A stretch of DNA of 64,000 bases from Marasmius tenuissimus (taxonomy: Eukaryota; Basidiomycota; Agaricomycetes; Agaricales; Marasmiaceae). The stretch is from contig JAQOTA010000047.1 of assembly GCA_029532415.1 (NCBI GenBank), positions 3,596,001 through 3,660,000 on the forward strand, given 5' to 3'. Of this stretch, positions 43,309 to 55,261 are shown piece after piece (positions within the stretch are counted from its first letter, which is position 1; each line of letters opens with the position of its first letter). Position numbers and translations under genes: made by a program. Under the pieces are notes generated by a model. That model did no database searches, was not told the DNA's origin, and worked only from the letters and a program-made list of their open reading frames with translations.

Positions 43309-43395
43309 TCCGACCTGCCTGGTTCGAACAGGCGACCCCAAGATATGACAGGCAACCGTTACAGTCTTGTGCTCTTCCAACTGAGCTAAGGTCGG
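43309..43395 (-). tRNA. tRNA-Tyr (GTA) with intron
   Basis: CCGACCT (43395-43389) pairs with AGGTCGG; discriminator A at 43309. D arm TTAGCTCAGTTGGAAGAGC. Anticodon stem CAAGA/TCTTG encloses CTGTAA, anticodon GTA, with an intron of about 14 nt. T arm GCCTG-TTCGAAC-CAGGC. Confidence 0.93.
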
Positions 43396-44180
43396 TTACT
43401 GTATTTCACACGGGATTTTTAGACCATCAGATCCAAGACTAGCTCAGGAACAAATAAAAAGACAAAAGTCTCCTAATTTGTATTAATTCTACTTATTAAA
43501 CGTCAATGCAAGTCACGACATGCAAACGGTGATTAATCTGACCTTATTCGGTTCAAACATCGGGAGGGTTGAATCCTTATGAACACTGAGGGTACGTCTT
43601 CACCTTGGTGCAATGGTACGAAGAAACACCGTACAGGTTCTCGAACACGGGGTCTGACAAGCCGTCTCCTCTTGGTGCGTCTCGCCGGACAGCTTTTATG
43701 ATGACTGGTTCGGTGATCGGGGGTTTTGACCTAAGGCCTCTGTCTTCCCGCGTATCTCCGTAAACCCCAGTAAACGAGAGGTGGTAAGGAGTCGCGTTGC
43801 ATTCTTGGCTTCATCAATGGGTAGCAGTGGTATCCGTCATCGAAATGTTTAGGACATCGACTTTGCCAGCCATCGCTTTGTGCTTTGTGAATAAATGGAG
43901 TGAGGTTATTCGAGAACAGAAGTCCAGAATCAGAATCGAAACGATAATTCAGAAATAGAGTGGCTGCCAGCAGGATATAAAAAATAGATGGTGGCGTGTA
44001 AGCGACGTCTAGATAGAAGATGCAGTCGATATTCGACTTCTAAGAGTGGTGGTATCATATGTCGAAGCTCGCGAGCGCCAAACGCCAAGCACTTCGAATC
44101 TACATATAATTTTATGGACATCGAATCAGAAGGAAGGACCACGAGATTGAGGGCACGAGGAAACCTCACCTCAATCTCGA
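43396..44180. other. Intergenic
   Basis: No supported gene. Frames at 43930-44235 on both strands overlap the end of the methyltransferase and look incidental. Confidence 0.5.
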
Positions 44181-44819
44181 TTACAAGAGTCCAGGTAGAA
44201 ACCACCACCAGACCCGATCTCGATATCTTTCCCACTCCTCTCCAAATGACTTGTGCATCTGCTTATCCTCTGCCCGCGCCCTCGAAATCCCGACCGAGAG
44301 GCAATACACCCACCAAACTCCTGTCCCTAGCAACCGAAGCGCTAGACCTCCTGAGGAGTTCGAGGCGCCTATAAACCAGGAACCCTCAGTGAGATGTGCT
44401 AACGTTATCCCGAGCACAAGTAGGAGGGATCCAGTATACGATGGGTGCCGTACGTATCCGTAAAACCGTTCCGTGACGAGCCTGTGGTCTTCGTGTACGG
44501 TAAGGTCGAAAGTGAAGAATTTCCCGAGGGCCTTGAAGCAATCTAATCGGATCCAAGTACCCAGAAGGAGGGATAGAGTTCCAATCAGGAATAGAGGTGT
44601 TGTTGTTGGCAAAATTGGGGACGAGCAGGATGAGATACCATGAGGAAGAGACGCGCAGACCGTGGGTGAGAGGAAAAAAAGGTATGATAGTATTTCCCCG
44701 ATCGTACAGAAGCAAAGGAAAGCGGTATGTGACTGGGAAGGAAGATCAGGAAGCGTCGGTGGGATGCTAGAAAGAGAGAACGCACAAAAAAGACGTAGGG
44801 CGCAATTTGTAAGATCCAT
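44181..44819 (-). CDS. Isoprenylcysteine carboxyl methyltransferase-like protein
   Basis: Single exon, 212 aa, ATG 44819. Several hydrophobic segments occupy the N-terminal half. The conserved catalytic C-terminal half carries HRLVTERFYGYVRHPSYTG (the RHPxYxG motif), then WWVYCLSVGISRARAEDKQM and SFGEEWERYRDRV, the RxxxEExxL/EWxxY-type block of ICMT/PEMT-fold methyltransferases. In the ICMT family these residues bind S-adenosylmethionine at the ER membrane and methylate the C-terminal prenyl-cysteine of CaaX proteins such as Ras and the fungal mating pheromones. It is close to the usual ICMT length. A phospholipid methyltransferase or another PEMT-fold enzyme cannot be excluded. Confidence 0.8.
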   Translation of the reverse strand: MDLTNCALRLFCAFSLSSIPPTLPDLPSQSHTAFLCFCTIGEILSYLFFLSPTVCASLPHGISSCSSPILPTTTPLFLIGTLSLLLGTWIRLDCFKALGKFFTFDLTVHEDHRLVTERFYGYVRHPSYTGSLLLVLGITLAHLTEGSWFIGASNSSGGLALRLLGTGVWWVYCLSVGISRARAEDKQMHKSFGEEWERYRDRVWWWFLPGLL

Positions 44820-46426
44820 ATTTCCTCTGTATGATACCGATCCTTGTTCTTTGTCTTGTGAGGTGGAGTCATGGCGTAGTAGTGCGCAACTGCCTGAACG
44901 CAGGTAAGACCCGTTCGAGTGAGGGACATGGCGATAGGGACTTTGCTAAAAAAAATCCTCCAGGTGCTTCATTATATATGTGTGTAATTTGGTCTTGCCG
45001 TTCCTCGGAATTCCGAGCGAAAGGCCAGCTGCGACCCGTGTGTGTCTTCGGAACAATAGAATGAACGGCAGAATGACTGATCAGTCACATATATTACAGC
45101 CAACACGGCAACAGCAGATATGCTTACCGTCGATTTTTCTACCCGACTTCCCGTCCTGGGCTTACCTGTTACTTCCCGCTACTTCCTGAAACCGTGCCGT
45201 CGCTCCTAGGTGAAATTGGGGGCGTTCTGACGTTTGGAATCATTCCACCCTTCCGACCCTGACTCGACGTGCGCAATGGACGTGCGCTCACTGTGGGAAC
45301 CCAAGCCTCAAAAGGCCTTAAATCCTTAATGTAGACCCCAGGCTCTTCAAGCGGGCTTTCGGCTGCCCCCTCACGGTCGAGTATCGACGCCGTACTATGA
45401 AGTGACTCGTTCATAATGCTGGAACGCAGATACGAGCACCACGCTGGTATGACTCAATCAGATACATCTATCCCGACAAATTACCGTTCCTTACATGTTG
45501 AGCGAACCTCTTCCAGATTCTTCCTCCCATTGGATATTGATCCCGCCGGCGGCGTGACCCCAGAACTAGGATTCCATCAGAGATCTACGTCCAAGAATCA
45601 GCCAAGAGGGTCGGCATTCAATGCTTAGATTATATAAGTATGGACTCTAAAGTGATCCATGTGCAACTTGTTCTTGCATTTATTTTACTTTCGAATTTCT
45701 GCATCTACTCGCAAACCTTTTCCGTCTTGAAAAGCTGACTGGTACTGAAACACTTTCCGGGTACTGTTTCGCAAAGGGTCTTGATCTTGCTAGTAGAGTA
45801 GTGGCGTAAACCCTAGTGAGTTCTGGGGTACGTACCTCTTTCGCTGTAGATCTCCATATACTTTGCTGTTCAGGCTACTGATCTTGTGATGTATCCATCA
45901 AGGGCAATGGGAGAGGCCGGCACGATCACCTGCTGGTAATTGCAAGCGGTTGGTGGAGTAGGTGGCCGAAGTTAAGTGGTGTAATATCAATCAAAGAAAA
46001 AAGAACGCGGTAAATCGAAGAAGGACCCGAGCAGGTGAGCTCGAGTGTGCTTTGGCAGTTGGTATTGGTTGACCGCACTTGGCCGTGAGACCACCCATAA
46101 CTGCGGTTCGACGGCCCGGTACAGCGAGCTAGGAACATCTCAACGACCTAAACTTACTGGCAATCCTACACCTCCATCTTATTTTGGCACACAATCATCG
46201 GTGACGAAGGTAGTTTCATCATTGGTCTGAACGTGGTAAGGTTGTATCGCAAGGTGTTCTAACCTTTTGTGTATATTACAGATGAAGAACGTTCCTTGTA
46301 CCGCCATATCGCGTATCTATCTTCAGCCGTCGAATGTGCATCTCCCCTGACGTACCCGCCTCCCCAGCAAAGCGTGATCGTCAAGCTATGGTGTAAACTT
46401 GAGATAATCCAGTATTCACGTGTCCA
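44820..46426. other. Gene-poor region
   Basis: Short ORFs only (for example 45169-45414 minus, 45416-45628 plus, 45926-46138 minus); none is supported. An AT-rich block lies at about 45,640-45,720. Confidence 0.4.
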
Positions 46427-47256
46427 TCAAAGTTTTGTCCTTGTCTGGCTGAGGGAGTTCACATACGCCCTTCTCACAGGGTGCTCATCAAGACCCGCAC
46501 CAACGATGTTGACGATCTCTCCCTCCCTCTTTGTCTAAGGCGATGCTGAGATAAAGCCATCCCGCATCGTATGGGGTGAACTTACCTGGAAGACAGCGTG
46601 GACACCGCTCAGCTTGGATCCATCCTCGGTAAATCCCTGAATAATCGACCCTGCCGGATAATGGATGACGTATTTTCCTCCGGGGACTGCGAGGCGGATA
46701 TACGAGTTGGTGCCAGGCTCTTCGAAGACACTGTGAGTGTTCACGATAGAATGCGTAAAGAGGTAAACCAACACATACCACGAACATCTAGGTAGGTGTT
46801 CCCGTTGAAGTAATCGCCTAATACCGAGACGGGAAGGAGCAAACTGCAGTTTTATTGGCGAGCCCGCTTTCAAAGACGCCCTGAACGGGAGATAAAGTAT
46901 GACTTACTCTTGAGACCATGCGTCGAGAACGTCTTCTGGAGTCTGGGGGTGATAAACGCAAGTGTGAGCTTGAGTGCCTCCTCTATATACGGGGAATTAT
47001 TCACCCATTCGGGTATCCCAGGACCGCCAGCTTTCGGGTCCCTCAGATCGAACCGATGCTCCTGGCCTCCCGTAAAGTCCAAACTCCTGATAAGCTCCCT
47101 GAATGTCGTTTCGCGTTCATCCTCGGCTCCCTGTATAGCATACCACCTCCATCCGAGCGAGCGGAGCTTGTCTTCACCAGCTCGGCCAGAGTTAGCGGGT
47201 AAGGTGAAGTCACCAGTAGGGTTGCGGTAGTATGCGCGTATTTCAGAAGAGAACAT
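46427..47256 (-). CDS. Unrecognised four-exon protein
   Basis: Exons 46908-47256, 46779-46817, 46586-46719 and 46427-46534 total 630 nt (209 aa). Introns are 46818-46907 (GTAAGT...TTAG), 46720-46778 (GTATGT...GAAG) and 46535-46585 (GTAAGT...TTAG). All phases agree and the joined protein reads smoothly. It starts MFSSEIRAYYRNPTGDF and passes through PEWVNNSPYIEEALKLTLAF. The later part has a beta-rich, cupin-looking stretch (TYLDVREPGTNSYIRLAVPG, then YVIHYPAGSIIQGF), but no metal-binding His motif convinces me. No family is recognised. Intact by inspection. Confidence 0.65.
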
Positions 47257-49930
47257 TGTTGTGAGCAGAAAAAGGGACCTGAGATGGGGATGATTGGAGG
47301 ACACTTCGTGTCTTTTAAACCTCCCGTGCTAAACCTGTATGCATGTATAAATTTGGACGAAACGAGCAATCATTGGCAAGGTTTTCGGCATTTAGGAGTA
47401 CCAAGCAAGGGATGTTCAGCGCATGGGTAAATCCCGTGAGTCGTGCGTACGATTGCCGAATTCTCGGATGTGGATGAATAATGGACTTTCGATTCTGACG
47501 TTTGTGGGTGTCAGGTTCGCACTGAAGCCTTGAAGGGTTGGATATGGGTCTCAAAATAAATCTCGCTTTGAAAGAGCGCGATTACGGATGCTGTAAGTGA
47601 GTTTCAGTGGTATTCCCAACCTCTGGGGAGAGAAATACTAGCTTGTTCCTACCTCAAAGACCACACGGCTAGAAGTCAAATCCTCGTGTAGGTCCTGTAT
47701 GGCGTTCTTCGTCAGTGTGAAGCGTCAGGGGCGCGCGAGAGCTACCTGTCAGCAAATGGGTCAGCGGGTGGCGTGGGCAAGCTTGGCTTAGACGCATGAA
47801 TTGAACTGTTCAATTAAGTATGCTGATTATCACAGCTAATCTTGAGGGTTTCCGCTCTGGGGTCGGAGATACATTCAGTCAGTTGTGGCCTGTAGGCTGT
47901 GGATGAGTAACTAAGTTAGAGCCGCTACGTCTCGAATGGATTGAAAGCCTATCACTGACATCCCAAATTGTATTTATTCCCAGCGCAGGGTCAAGCGCTC
48001 ATGAAGAAGGAGACTATCCGCGGTGGTGGACGAACTGAAGTGAAAGAGACGTCAGCAAGACATAAGACTGAACAGGTGGGTAGCATCCGGCTGATAGTAA
48101 GGAAACGACTGATCACCGAAGTCGTTCTCTTCAGCTCCGACCCTGAATGTTCCATAAACATTGATGCCACCTGCACTGGCTCTACTCCGGGTTACTTTCT
48201 TCACACTTATGGTCAACGGACGTGTTCCTTGACATTACGATAGGCGTTAGCAATCAGAATACCTACGAACCTATGAACTAAACCATACGTGGGACCTCAT
48301 ATGATTGGCTGGTCGCTCAATTCAGAATCCCCGCACAGTTTCTCCGTCTCAAGTCCGTGTCCGAGGTAATAGCGGAGCAAGGGACTCATCACTCAACTTT
48401 GATAACATGAGGCCCCCATCCTGAATAAGAGTCAGTTCCACGCGCAAGTTACTGAATAACAAACATCAGACGCACGACGCACGACATTCAAAACATATAC
48501 TGAATGAGCCATTCCGAGATCAGCGGGATTAGATGTGTTCGCTCGACTACTGGCTCTCGAGTGTCGAGCTTACTTTTTCGACAGTCTTCATCCTGGTAGC
48601 ACAGTGTTGAGCTCTACTTTCGAAGGGTGTACATATGCACTCTCTTTAAGAATGCTTGGCGAGTCATGGTCTATGGGCAGCGCGGGATCCTGTAGACGAC
48701 GAAATCTGATGACCAGATTCAATAGCCTGGAGTAATACCAACGTAGTAATGAGATCCGTCATGCTGGTAAGAAGTTACTGATACACTTGAAGCCAGCGCT
48801 TCCGCTCCTCGGGCGATGCAGAACTATGTTTAGATCTCGAGGTTTCGGGTGGAAGCATATGGGAGAAGCGGTGGCCAAGCTCACCTGGTCGGCACATCTA
48901 GCCCGTTACCCAAAGCGTGATTTTGAATCGCTGCACATTCAACTGAATTCCATCAGCAGCTTACAAAGGAGAAGTACCGTCCGTCAGAAATCTCCTCTTT
49001 TCGTCTTTCTTTCGTGCTCCTGGGCAAGCGATAGCAGAGCCCATGTCGGTCGAGAGCGTAAAAAATATATGAGAGAAGACATCCCGAGCTCATTGAGTGC
49101 GATGCTGCAATAGCTCATCTGAAGACGAGTAGCTGGCCTTGGCTTGCCAACGCTATGAGACGAGCTGGTCGGTGTAATCGCAAACAGAGGAGTTGAGGCG
49201 ACTATCAGCGGTCAGATGATACAACGAGAAGCATTTATGTTCTCGGGTGGATCGACAACGTACGTTGGGGCATGCGAGATATCGGTATCAGTTCAGCAGT
49301 TTGTTGTGGAGCTTACCAATCTCATGGTCCTACGAGTACTGGTTGAGTTGATCTTCACGAACAAAGAGGATGAGTAGGGCGCACCAGCAAGCACCATAAA
49401 AAATCTTGCCAGGACAACCCCAATAACACCATGAGTTCGATCAGCCTGCGACTTGAGCCCTATTTACCTTCCCTCAGTTTGGTACCGGTGCAATCTGGGG
49501 GGGGGAAAAGCTGCTTATAGGGGTGGCATAGAACTTCACGAATGAGGAGGTTAGAGTCGATGTAAGTCGGCATGAGCTATCCAGCCGGTCGTGTTGACTA
49601 TGAGAAACGCAAGAGTGCAGAATGAGCTCGATGCCGTGGTTATGACTACAGCAGCAGCACCAAGTGACATCGACTTCAAAGATCCGCTTGAGCCTCAGAA
49701 TCGACAATGGGCCAGGGGTATGGTCGTTCTAGAAGTTACGAGAGATATGAGACACCTCACCAAGAATCCGGTTGCTTGAGACAAGTACACGAGCCGAACC
49801 GTCTTCTGAGAGAACATGGTGGTCTGGGTTCAAGTGCCGATAACGCCAGTTTAAGGCAGGAACATTGCCACTGGAAGACAGCCGGCCCTAAAGTGTGCAT
49901 GATGGTCGCATGACCACCGTCTTATCACGA
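47257..49930. other. Gene-poor region
   Basis: No supported gene. Plus frames at 47968-48243, 48535-48735, 48787-49113 and 49591-49913 have no recognisable features. Confidence 0.4.
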
Positions 49931-51070
49931 TAGCCTTAGGCTAGGCTCGTGACCAGCCGTTCTTTCAAACTCCGCGCTCGTTCGAAAGAACGGCTGGTAT
50001 GCTCGGTTCAATTTTTACCGTGTCACGCATTTGTGACAACGGACTTGGCGAAATTCCGCTCACTCGCAATTTGCCCCCACCACCACCTCCACTATCTTCC
50101 TCTACCTCCACGCTTTACCCTTTCGTCGAATCTACAACTACCGAGTCTTCTGATGAGCTATATGTGCTGGAAAACTATACCTTCACACCAAATATCTCAA
50201 TGCTAGCTTGGCGTCGCCTTACTGTCAACTCAGAAACGAGATTCGAACGAGATCTATCCTTTTTCGAAGCAACACAGGACCTCTGCCTCACCAAACTCAT
50301 CAACATCTCCGAAGACTCGACGCCAGTCGTAGTAAATTATCTCTGGAATACCCTATCGACAGTCTCCACTTTTTGTTCTAGGTCGGATACTGAAGGATTT
50401 ACATTATATGGACCATGGCATGGGGCTTTGCGGCGCGTATCGGTGCGTATTTTTCACAGCTATTCTTTCACTTTAACTGTCTTCTTTATCTTCTAGCTTG
50501 TTACTATCTCAAACTTGATTGTGTACGTCCAAGTCCAGCAACAGAACAGACCCCAAAATCTTAACTTCTCCCTCCCAATCTCTCTGTTAAGTGCACTGCA
50601 GCGAATGCACATATGCACAATACCTCTCAGAAAAGCAGCTGCCTGTTATACAGTACTGCTTAGTGCCCACCTTCCTCCCGTGTTACTGGTGCATGTCACA
50701 TGTGACTTATTCACCTTCGGTTTCGCCGTTCACCACAATTTTCGCAATAACTTAGGTTCGTCTACATCTTCTACCTTTTCATGGTACCAAGGACATGTAA
50801 TAGTCACTACAGACCAGGCTTATACAGTTTTTATGTATTAACATGTGTGAGGAAACGTGAGGAACAATTCTTGTGTTCGCGACAAATGTCGATCAACGAA
50901 ATTTGGCTAAGTCCAAAGTCACAAATGGTCGACCCGCCAAAAAGTGAACCGAGCATACCAGTCGGTAGGTGGACCTACCTCATTTCACACTCCGCAATAC
51001 CATATTTGGACGCCATCAGTAGCCCGGGTAAGGTTCACCTACCGACGGCTTGCGAGTCTAGCCTTAGGCC
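49931..51070. mobile_element. Candidate TIR-bounded element with hairpin ends
   Basis: The left end at 49931-49950 (GCCTTAGGCTAGGCTCG) matches the reverse complement of 51053-51070 (GCCTAAGGCTAGACTCG). A second inverted pair lies inside: 49990-50014 (CTGGTATGCTCGGTTCA) against 50938-50963. Each end also contains its own short inverted repeat: left 49952-49966 with 49984-49998 (15-nt perfect arms), and right about 50962-50972 with 51036-51046. No clear target duplication and no transposase are visible. A two-exon reading frame lies between the ends. Confidence 0.5.
49999..50841 (+). CDS. Possible two-exon gene inside the TIR-bounded element
   Basis: Exon 49999-50442 joins exon 50497-50841 in phase over a GTGCGT...TTCTAG intron with a pyrimidine-rich end, giving 262 aa. 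The N-terminal third includes a PPPPPP/Ser-rich stretch. The middle (LYVLENYTFTPNISMLAWRR, then FFEATQDL and LYGPWHGALRRVS) looks like structured protein. The C-terminal part has hydrophobic runs (LVTISNLIVYVQ, LLSAHLPPVLLVHV). The ATG lies within the inner inverted repeat. No family is recognised, and further introns are possible in the 3' part. Confidence 0.4.
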
Positions 51071-51316
51071 AACGAAACCCTCATCATCATGCGTCATGCT
51101 GTGCTGAGCTGTCTTTCGAGATAATCAATAATTGTCCATCGATCATCACTCACAAAGCGACTCGAGACTGGGGGGCTCGTCTTCAATCTTCAAGTCTGGC
51201 CGTTAGCTCGATGTTATATCCAGTGCTTATGTTCAATTTGCATTTGGAACATGGGTTGCTACGCATGCACGTAACAATTCCTTGTCTTCTTTTTCGCTCT
51301 TGACGCTTCCCTCAGC

Positions 51317-51720
51317 TCAAAGATCGATCACTGCTCTGCAGACATCTTTTCTGGCCCCATCGCCATTGGCTGCCCTAGCCGCTCTCGATCCAACCAGGGA
51401 GCCAGAAGCGAGGATGTAAGGCCTGGGAAACTGAAGTTTATCGATGGTGAATAGGCAGTCGTTCGTGTCCGTACCTTGACAATAAAGGTCCGGGAAGCTC
51501 AAATGTTTCTTTCAATAGAGTAGGGTGAGTTATGTACCCTCTCGTCTATGAGCCGCGCAGTCATTGTATGGATTTCAGGCTTATCAGACGTTCCCTTGAT
51601 TTCTGACATTCTCCCACGCCTCGTCGTCCCCTCTGAAACTTCTCTCAGGTTGCTCCATTTCTGGTAAGTCTTCGGTCGACTCGTGTCGATCACCTGAAAC
51701 TGATCTAGTGTTGGCAACAC
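51317..51720 (-). CDS. Possible small hypothetical gene
   Basis: Two adjacent minus-strand frames look related to one protein: 51499-51720 (LPTLDQFQVIDTSRPKTYQKW) and 51317-51502 (FPDLYCQGTDTNDCLFTIDK, then FPRPYILASGSLVGSRA). The change of frame near 51,500 would need an intron or a frameshift that I could not define. No domain is named. Confidence 0.35.
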
Positions 51721-53785
51721 AAACCTAGAGGACTAACCTTCATCTCAAACCTAAATCCCTCTGATCATTTGGATTGAGCATCACCTCTACAACTCTTCTG
51801 AGTGTTGGAATCGCAGGCAGTGTCATGTAGTGGAGACTGAATAGCTTTTGACAAAGGCGACGTGGTGCCATCAGCATAAAAGGGATGAGCACACGACTCT
51901 ATTTACGCCATATCCTGAAAAGATATCGGCGGCAGAAAAACGGCCACCAGGGAAGGAAAATGAACAATCTCATACTACCGCAGGAACTATACCTCTTGAG
52001 ATCGAAGCACGAAGGACGGAGGGGAGGGTTTCCAACACGAAAACAGTGGTTCGGTGCTTCAAGACCAACCGCTCCGATTCACGTCTTCAGAATGGTAGTA
52101 TTATCCATTAGCCTCCAATATACACAAAGGTATGATTCGGCAGGGGATGCACATTGCAGTGCTATTTTTCGTGTGCCACGGTTCCAGCATATGAAACCCA
52201 ATTCTCCTCTCTTTTTCTCAAAGCACAGCCTAATCTCCTGGTGTTGGTTGGATTCAGCAAGTCGTCGTCTTCTCCCGCCACTAACACGTAGCACAATGTC
52301 TCCGAACCAGATTCGGATTCCTGCATAGTACACAGGTAGTCCTTGCTACGACGTCTCCTTACCTCACGTAGAATCCGACTCTGAACGTTTGACTTCGGTA
52401 CAGAAACCAGCTTATACCGGGGAGAACAGATAGCAAATGAGTTTGATGTTAAAATAAGTGGCGCTCTACCCCTGTCAGTTCTCCACCGAAACATGTGAAG
52501 AGCGGTAAATCCGATGGTCGCGTGTCAACAGTGGTCTCGGGGTTGAGTCGTTGAGTCTAGGTTCAATAGCTAAATCTACGAGGTATCAAACCTCAATCTC
52601 GGCTCTCAGGTCTCAGACTCCCAGAGCTTTACGTGATGACAGAAACTCACCCTGTGTTGGCTGAGTTACGCCGAATTCTCTCATTCGGTCTAAATACTTC
52701 CGGCATTAACGCACACCAAACACCAAGACCATGCCTCGATTAGTTGCAAAAACTTAGTCAACACTCCTTGGATATTTGAGTTACAATGAGGAAAATTGCC
52801 GGTGAGTAATCTACGAGCAAGAACGTCCATTTTGCTCAACCCTTCAGTGCTAGGGATAGGCGAAAAAGAGCCTGTGTGAGCCCGCATTGATCAAGTCAAG
52901 AGGACGCATTCAGCTCACTATCACCGCGACTCTCCCTTCCGCATGCATTTGGTTTTGACGTCTTTTGTCTTACTATATGTACTTGGCTTGTTTGATCTGT
53001 GTTTTTAGCAGCTCCCCCATCTTGATCATCCAATCATGTTTCTGTACCATTCGGACTGAAGCTTCGGGCTACAATGTTGCTGGGGAGCCCTCACAGCGCC
53101 CTGTCCGAGGTCGACATGCCTCTCGGCAGCTTTCTAGGAGATTGCTTACTGGTGGCGCATGATTCTTGATGATCTGCTCACCATAACACAGGCGAGGTGC
53201 GCGGCCAATCTGAAAAAGCTCTACGCTTCACCCGCCTAGCAAGCCCGCCGAAGATTTCAACGCATCAGCATACTTGACAGGGAGGTAAGTACTCAAATAT
53301 CGAAACTCGAACTAATTAAAGGATTCGAGCAGAATTGAGTACTGTGAGGACACGATCAACTCCGTAGTCCTAGGAGGTCACGCATCACAGTGCCCAGAAT
53401 GTCTGATGATTGCAGCGTCACGGAAGGGACCGAAGCTCTCATGGAAGGACCGCCGAAAATGCCAAAGTTGGGGCTCCCGGAGGCGAAAACATAGCAAATT
53501 CGTTTCCAATGAACGCGCAATGTAATAGCAACGATTCAAATGAACTGACCTAGTCCGATCCCGGTCCAGCGCCACACTGGGAGGATCCATACCGGCCTCA
53601 TTGTCAAGATCTATTCCTCGAGTACATTGCACTACGGTAGTGTCTATGGAAATGATCACTGAGACTCTTCATGACTGACGAACACGAAGGGACCTCAGGC
53701 CGTCCCCATTTTCAGCAACAACCTGAACGGAAACCTCCAGCCTCCTCAACAAGATCCGGTGTTCCCTTCCTACTACTCGTCCTAA
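51721..53785. other. Region without a secure gene
   Basis: Frames at 52079-52494 (minus; basic and hydrophilic, SVPKSNVQSRILREVRRRRS) and 53378-53659 (minus) are the best of a weak set. Upstream exons of the degenerate zinc-finger gene probably lie in 53,290-53,780. Confidence 0.35.
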
Positions 53786-54370
53786 GCACGTATTGATCAT
53801 CCACCGAGCTCTCTAACAAGGAGCGCAACTGGCTATAACAGTTATGATCCCAATTTCATACCTCCTCTTCTCGATAACACCTACCATCAGGATGTCTCCC
53901 TTTCCGAGTTCGTGCCAGATATAAATAAAAACAAGTCTAGTCCTGTTCAACCCAAGAATCCAGACTCCGGTCTTTCGTACGAACAGACAAGGACGCCAAA
54001 TTTCATCAAACGTCCAATTGTAGGATCCAAAGCATGGACCCGATTTGCAATTTTACACCGTAGGAAAGAACCGAAATATTTTTGCGATGTACCCGGCTGC
54101 CCGTCTCAAGGGTTCACGAGGAGACATAACCTTGATTGCAAGTCTATTGCATTTCTTCAATCGTACTCTATATGATCAATCACCCACTCCGTAGATCACC
54201 AGAGATCACATCAGAACATACGTCCTTTCAAGTCCCGCTTGTGCTCGAGGGGGTTTAATGCAAAACATGATCTCACGCGGCATTTGAAAAGAATCCAGGG
54301 AGCGTGTGGGCTTACCAATCTGGACTGGCCGGTTCGCGACACCTCAGCAGAGAGGTGTCCGTCTACATGA
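53786..54370 (+). pseudogene. Degenerate zinc-finger paralogue
   Basis: Homologous to exons 3-4 of the gene at 61340-62318: RPIVGSKAWTRFA, KYFCDVPGCPSQGFTRRHNL, then an intron 54138-54194 (GCAAGT...CGTAG, a GC-AG intron where the paralogue has GTGAGT), then YHQRSHQNIRPFK and TRHLKRIQGAC to TGA 54370. The second finger has lost its first Cys ligand (FKSRLC against FKCVSC in the intact gene). No in-frame ATG exists in the open frame after a TAA at 53783, so the 5' end is unresolved. It may be a pseudogene or a diverged gene with more 5' exons. Confidence 0.6.
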
Positions 54371-55261
54371 CCGGATATACCTGGAGAACTACAAGTTCAC
54401 CATTCACCTTTCTCTCCTGATCCCTACTATCGCGAACTAATTCCCATCCATATCTATTTGCACATCCCTGACTTGTTTCTTTTGTTGGTACTGTAAGTTT
54501 ATCACTCGAATTGTACAACAACACTCGTCGTCATCTGGAGAGCGTATTTGAACCCGGCTTATATATACTCCTTACGACACTTACTTTCGAACATACATTC
54601 TCATTACTATCACATCCTATCACCATTTATATAAGTGGGAAAACAGCGTCCAGAATACGTTGGCACGGCAAACTTGAGATTTAAGTATCAGAACTATTGG
54701 TTGGAATACATTAGGACCAGTTCCCTAGCCCGGGGCTCGAGCGACGCGGTTGGCTAGTTGAAGTCTAAAACCGGCCGCAACCGGCAAAAGGCTATCACAT
54801 TACGATCACGCAGGACGCCCAAGTTCCAACTAGAGCAACGGGCTACAGGGGAACGTACATGACATTATGGGAAGAGGAATTGCTTCTGGAAATGTGGTTA
54901 TGTCACCTACATATCCTGGCGACAAAATCCTTCCATCCTGCACCATCATTTGCATTTGAATTGCATGGTTATTTTACTCTCCCTTTCGCAGTCCCGAGCA
55001 CAGTCCCGAGCACGAAGCAAGACACATTTTATTCCGTAACTGAGATTTAAACCTTTTATCCACGAGCATGAATGTAGAGCCTCCTTTACTCCTATTAGTA
55101 TTCAGCAAACCTATATATTCCACTCGCACCTTGCGGTCCCCTTTATCTCTCTTCCTTTGTCCCCCAGGTGAGTTACAGTTACTGGCTCTCCGTCATTACT
55201 GATCATCTGCTTTTATCCTTGGCCCGATCTCAGCTCTTGTCAAAAGCGATTTGCTACCACA
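54371..55261. other. Intergenic upstream of F-box gene 2
   Basis: No supported gene. AT-rich with several TATATA stretches at 54,550-54,640 and near 55,110. Confidence 0.5.

Noticed and set aside
43212..43442. Plus-strand ORF at tRNA-Tyr
   Set aside because: It covers the tRNA gene on the opposite strand; chance frame.
44870..44940. tRNA-like stretch with GTTCGAGT
   Set aside because: No pairing acceptor stem or anticodon arm could be formed around it.
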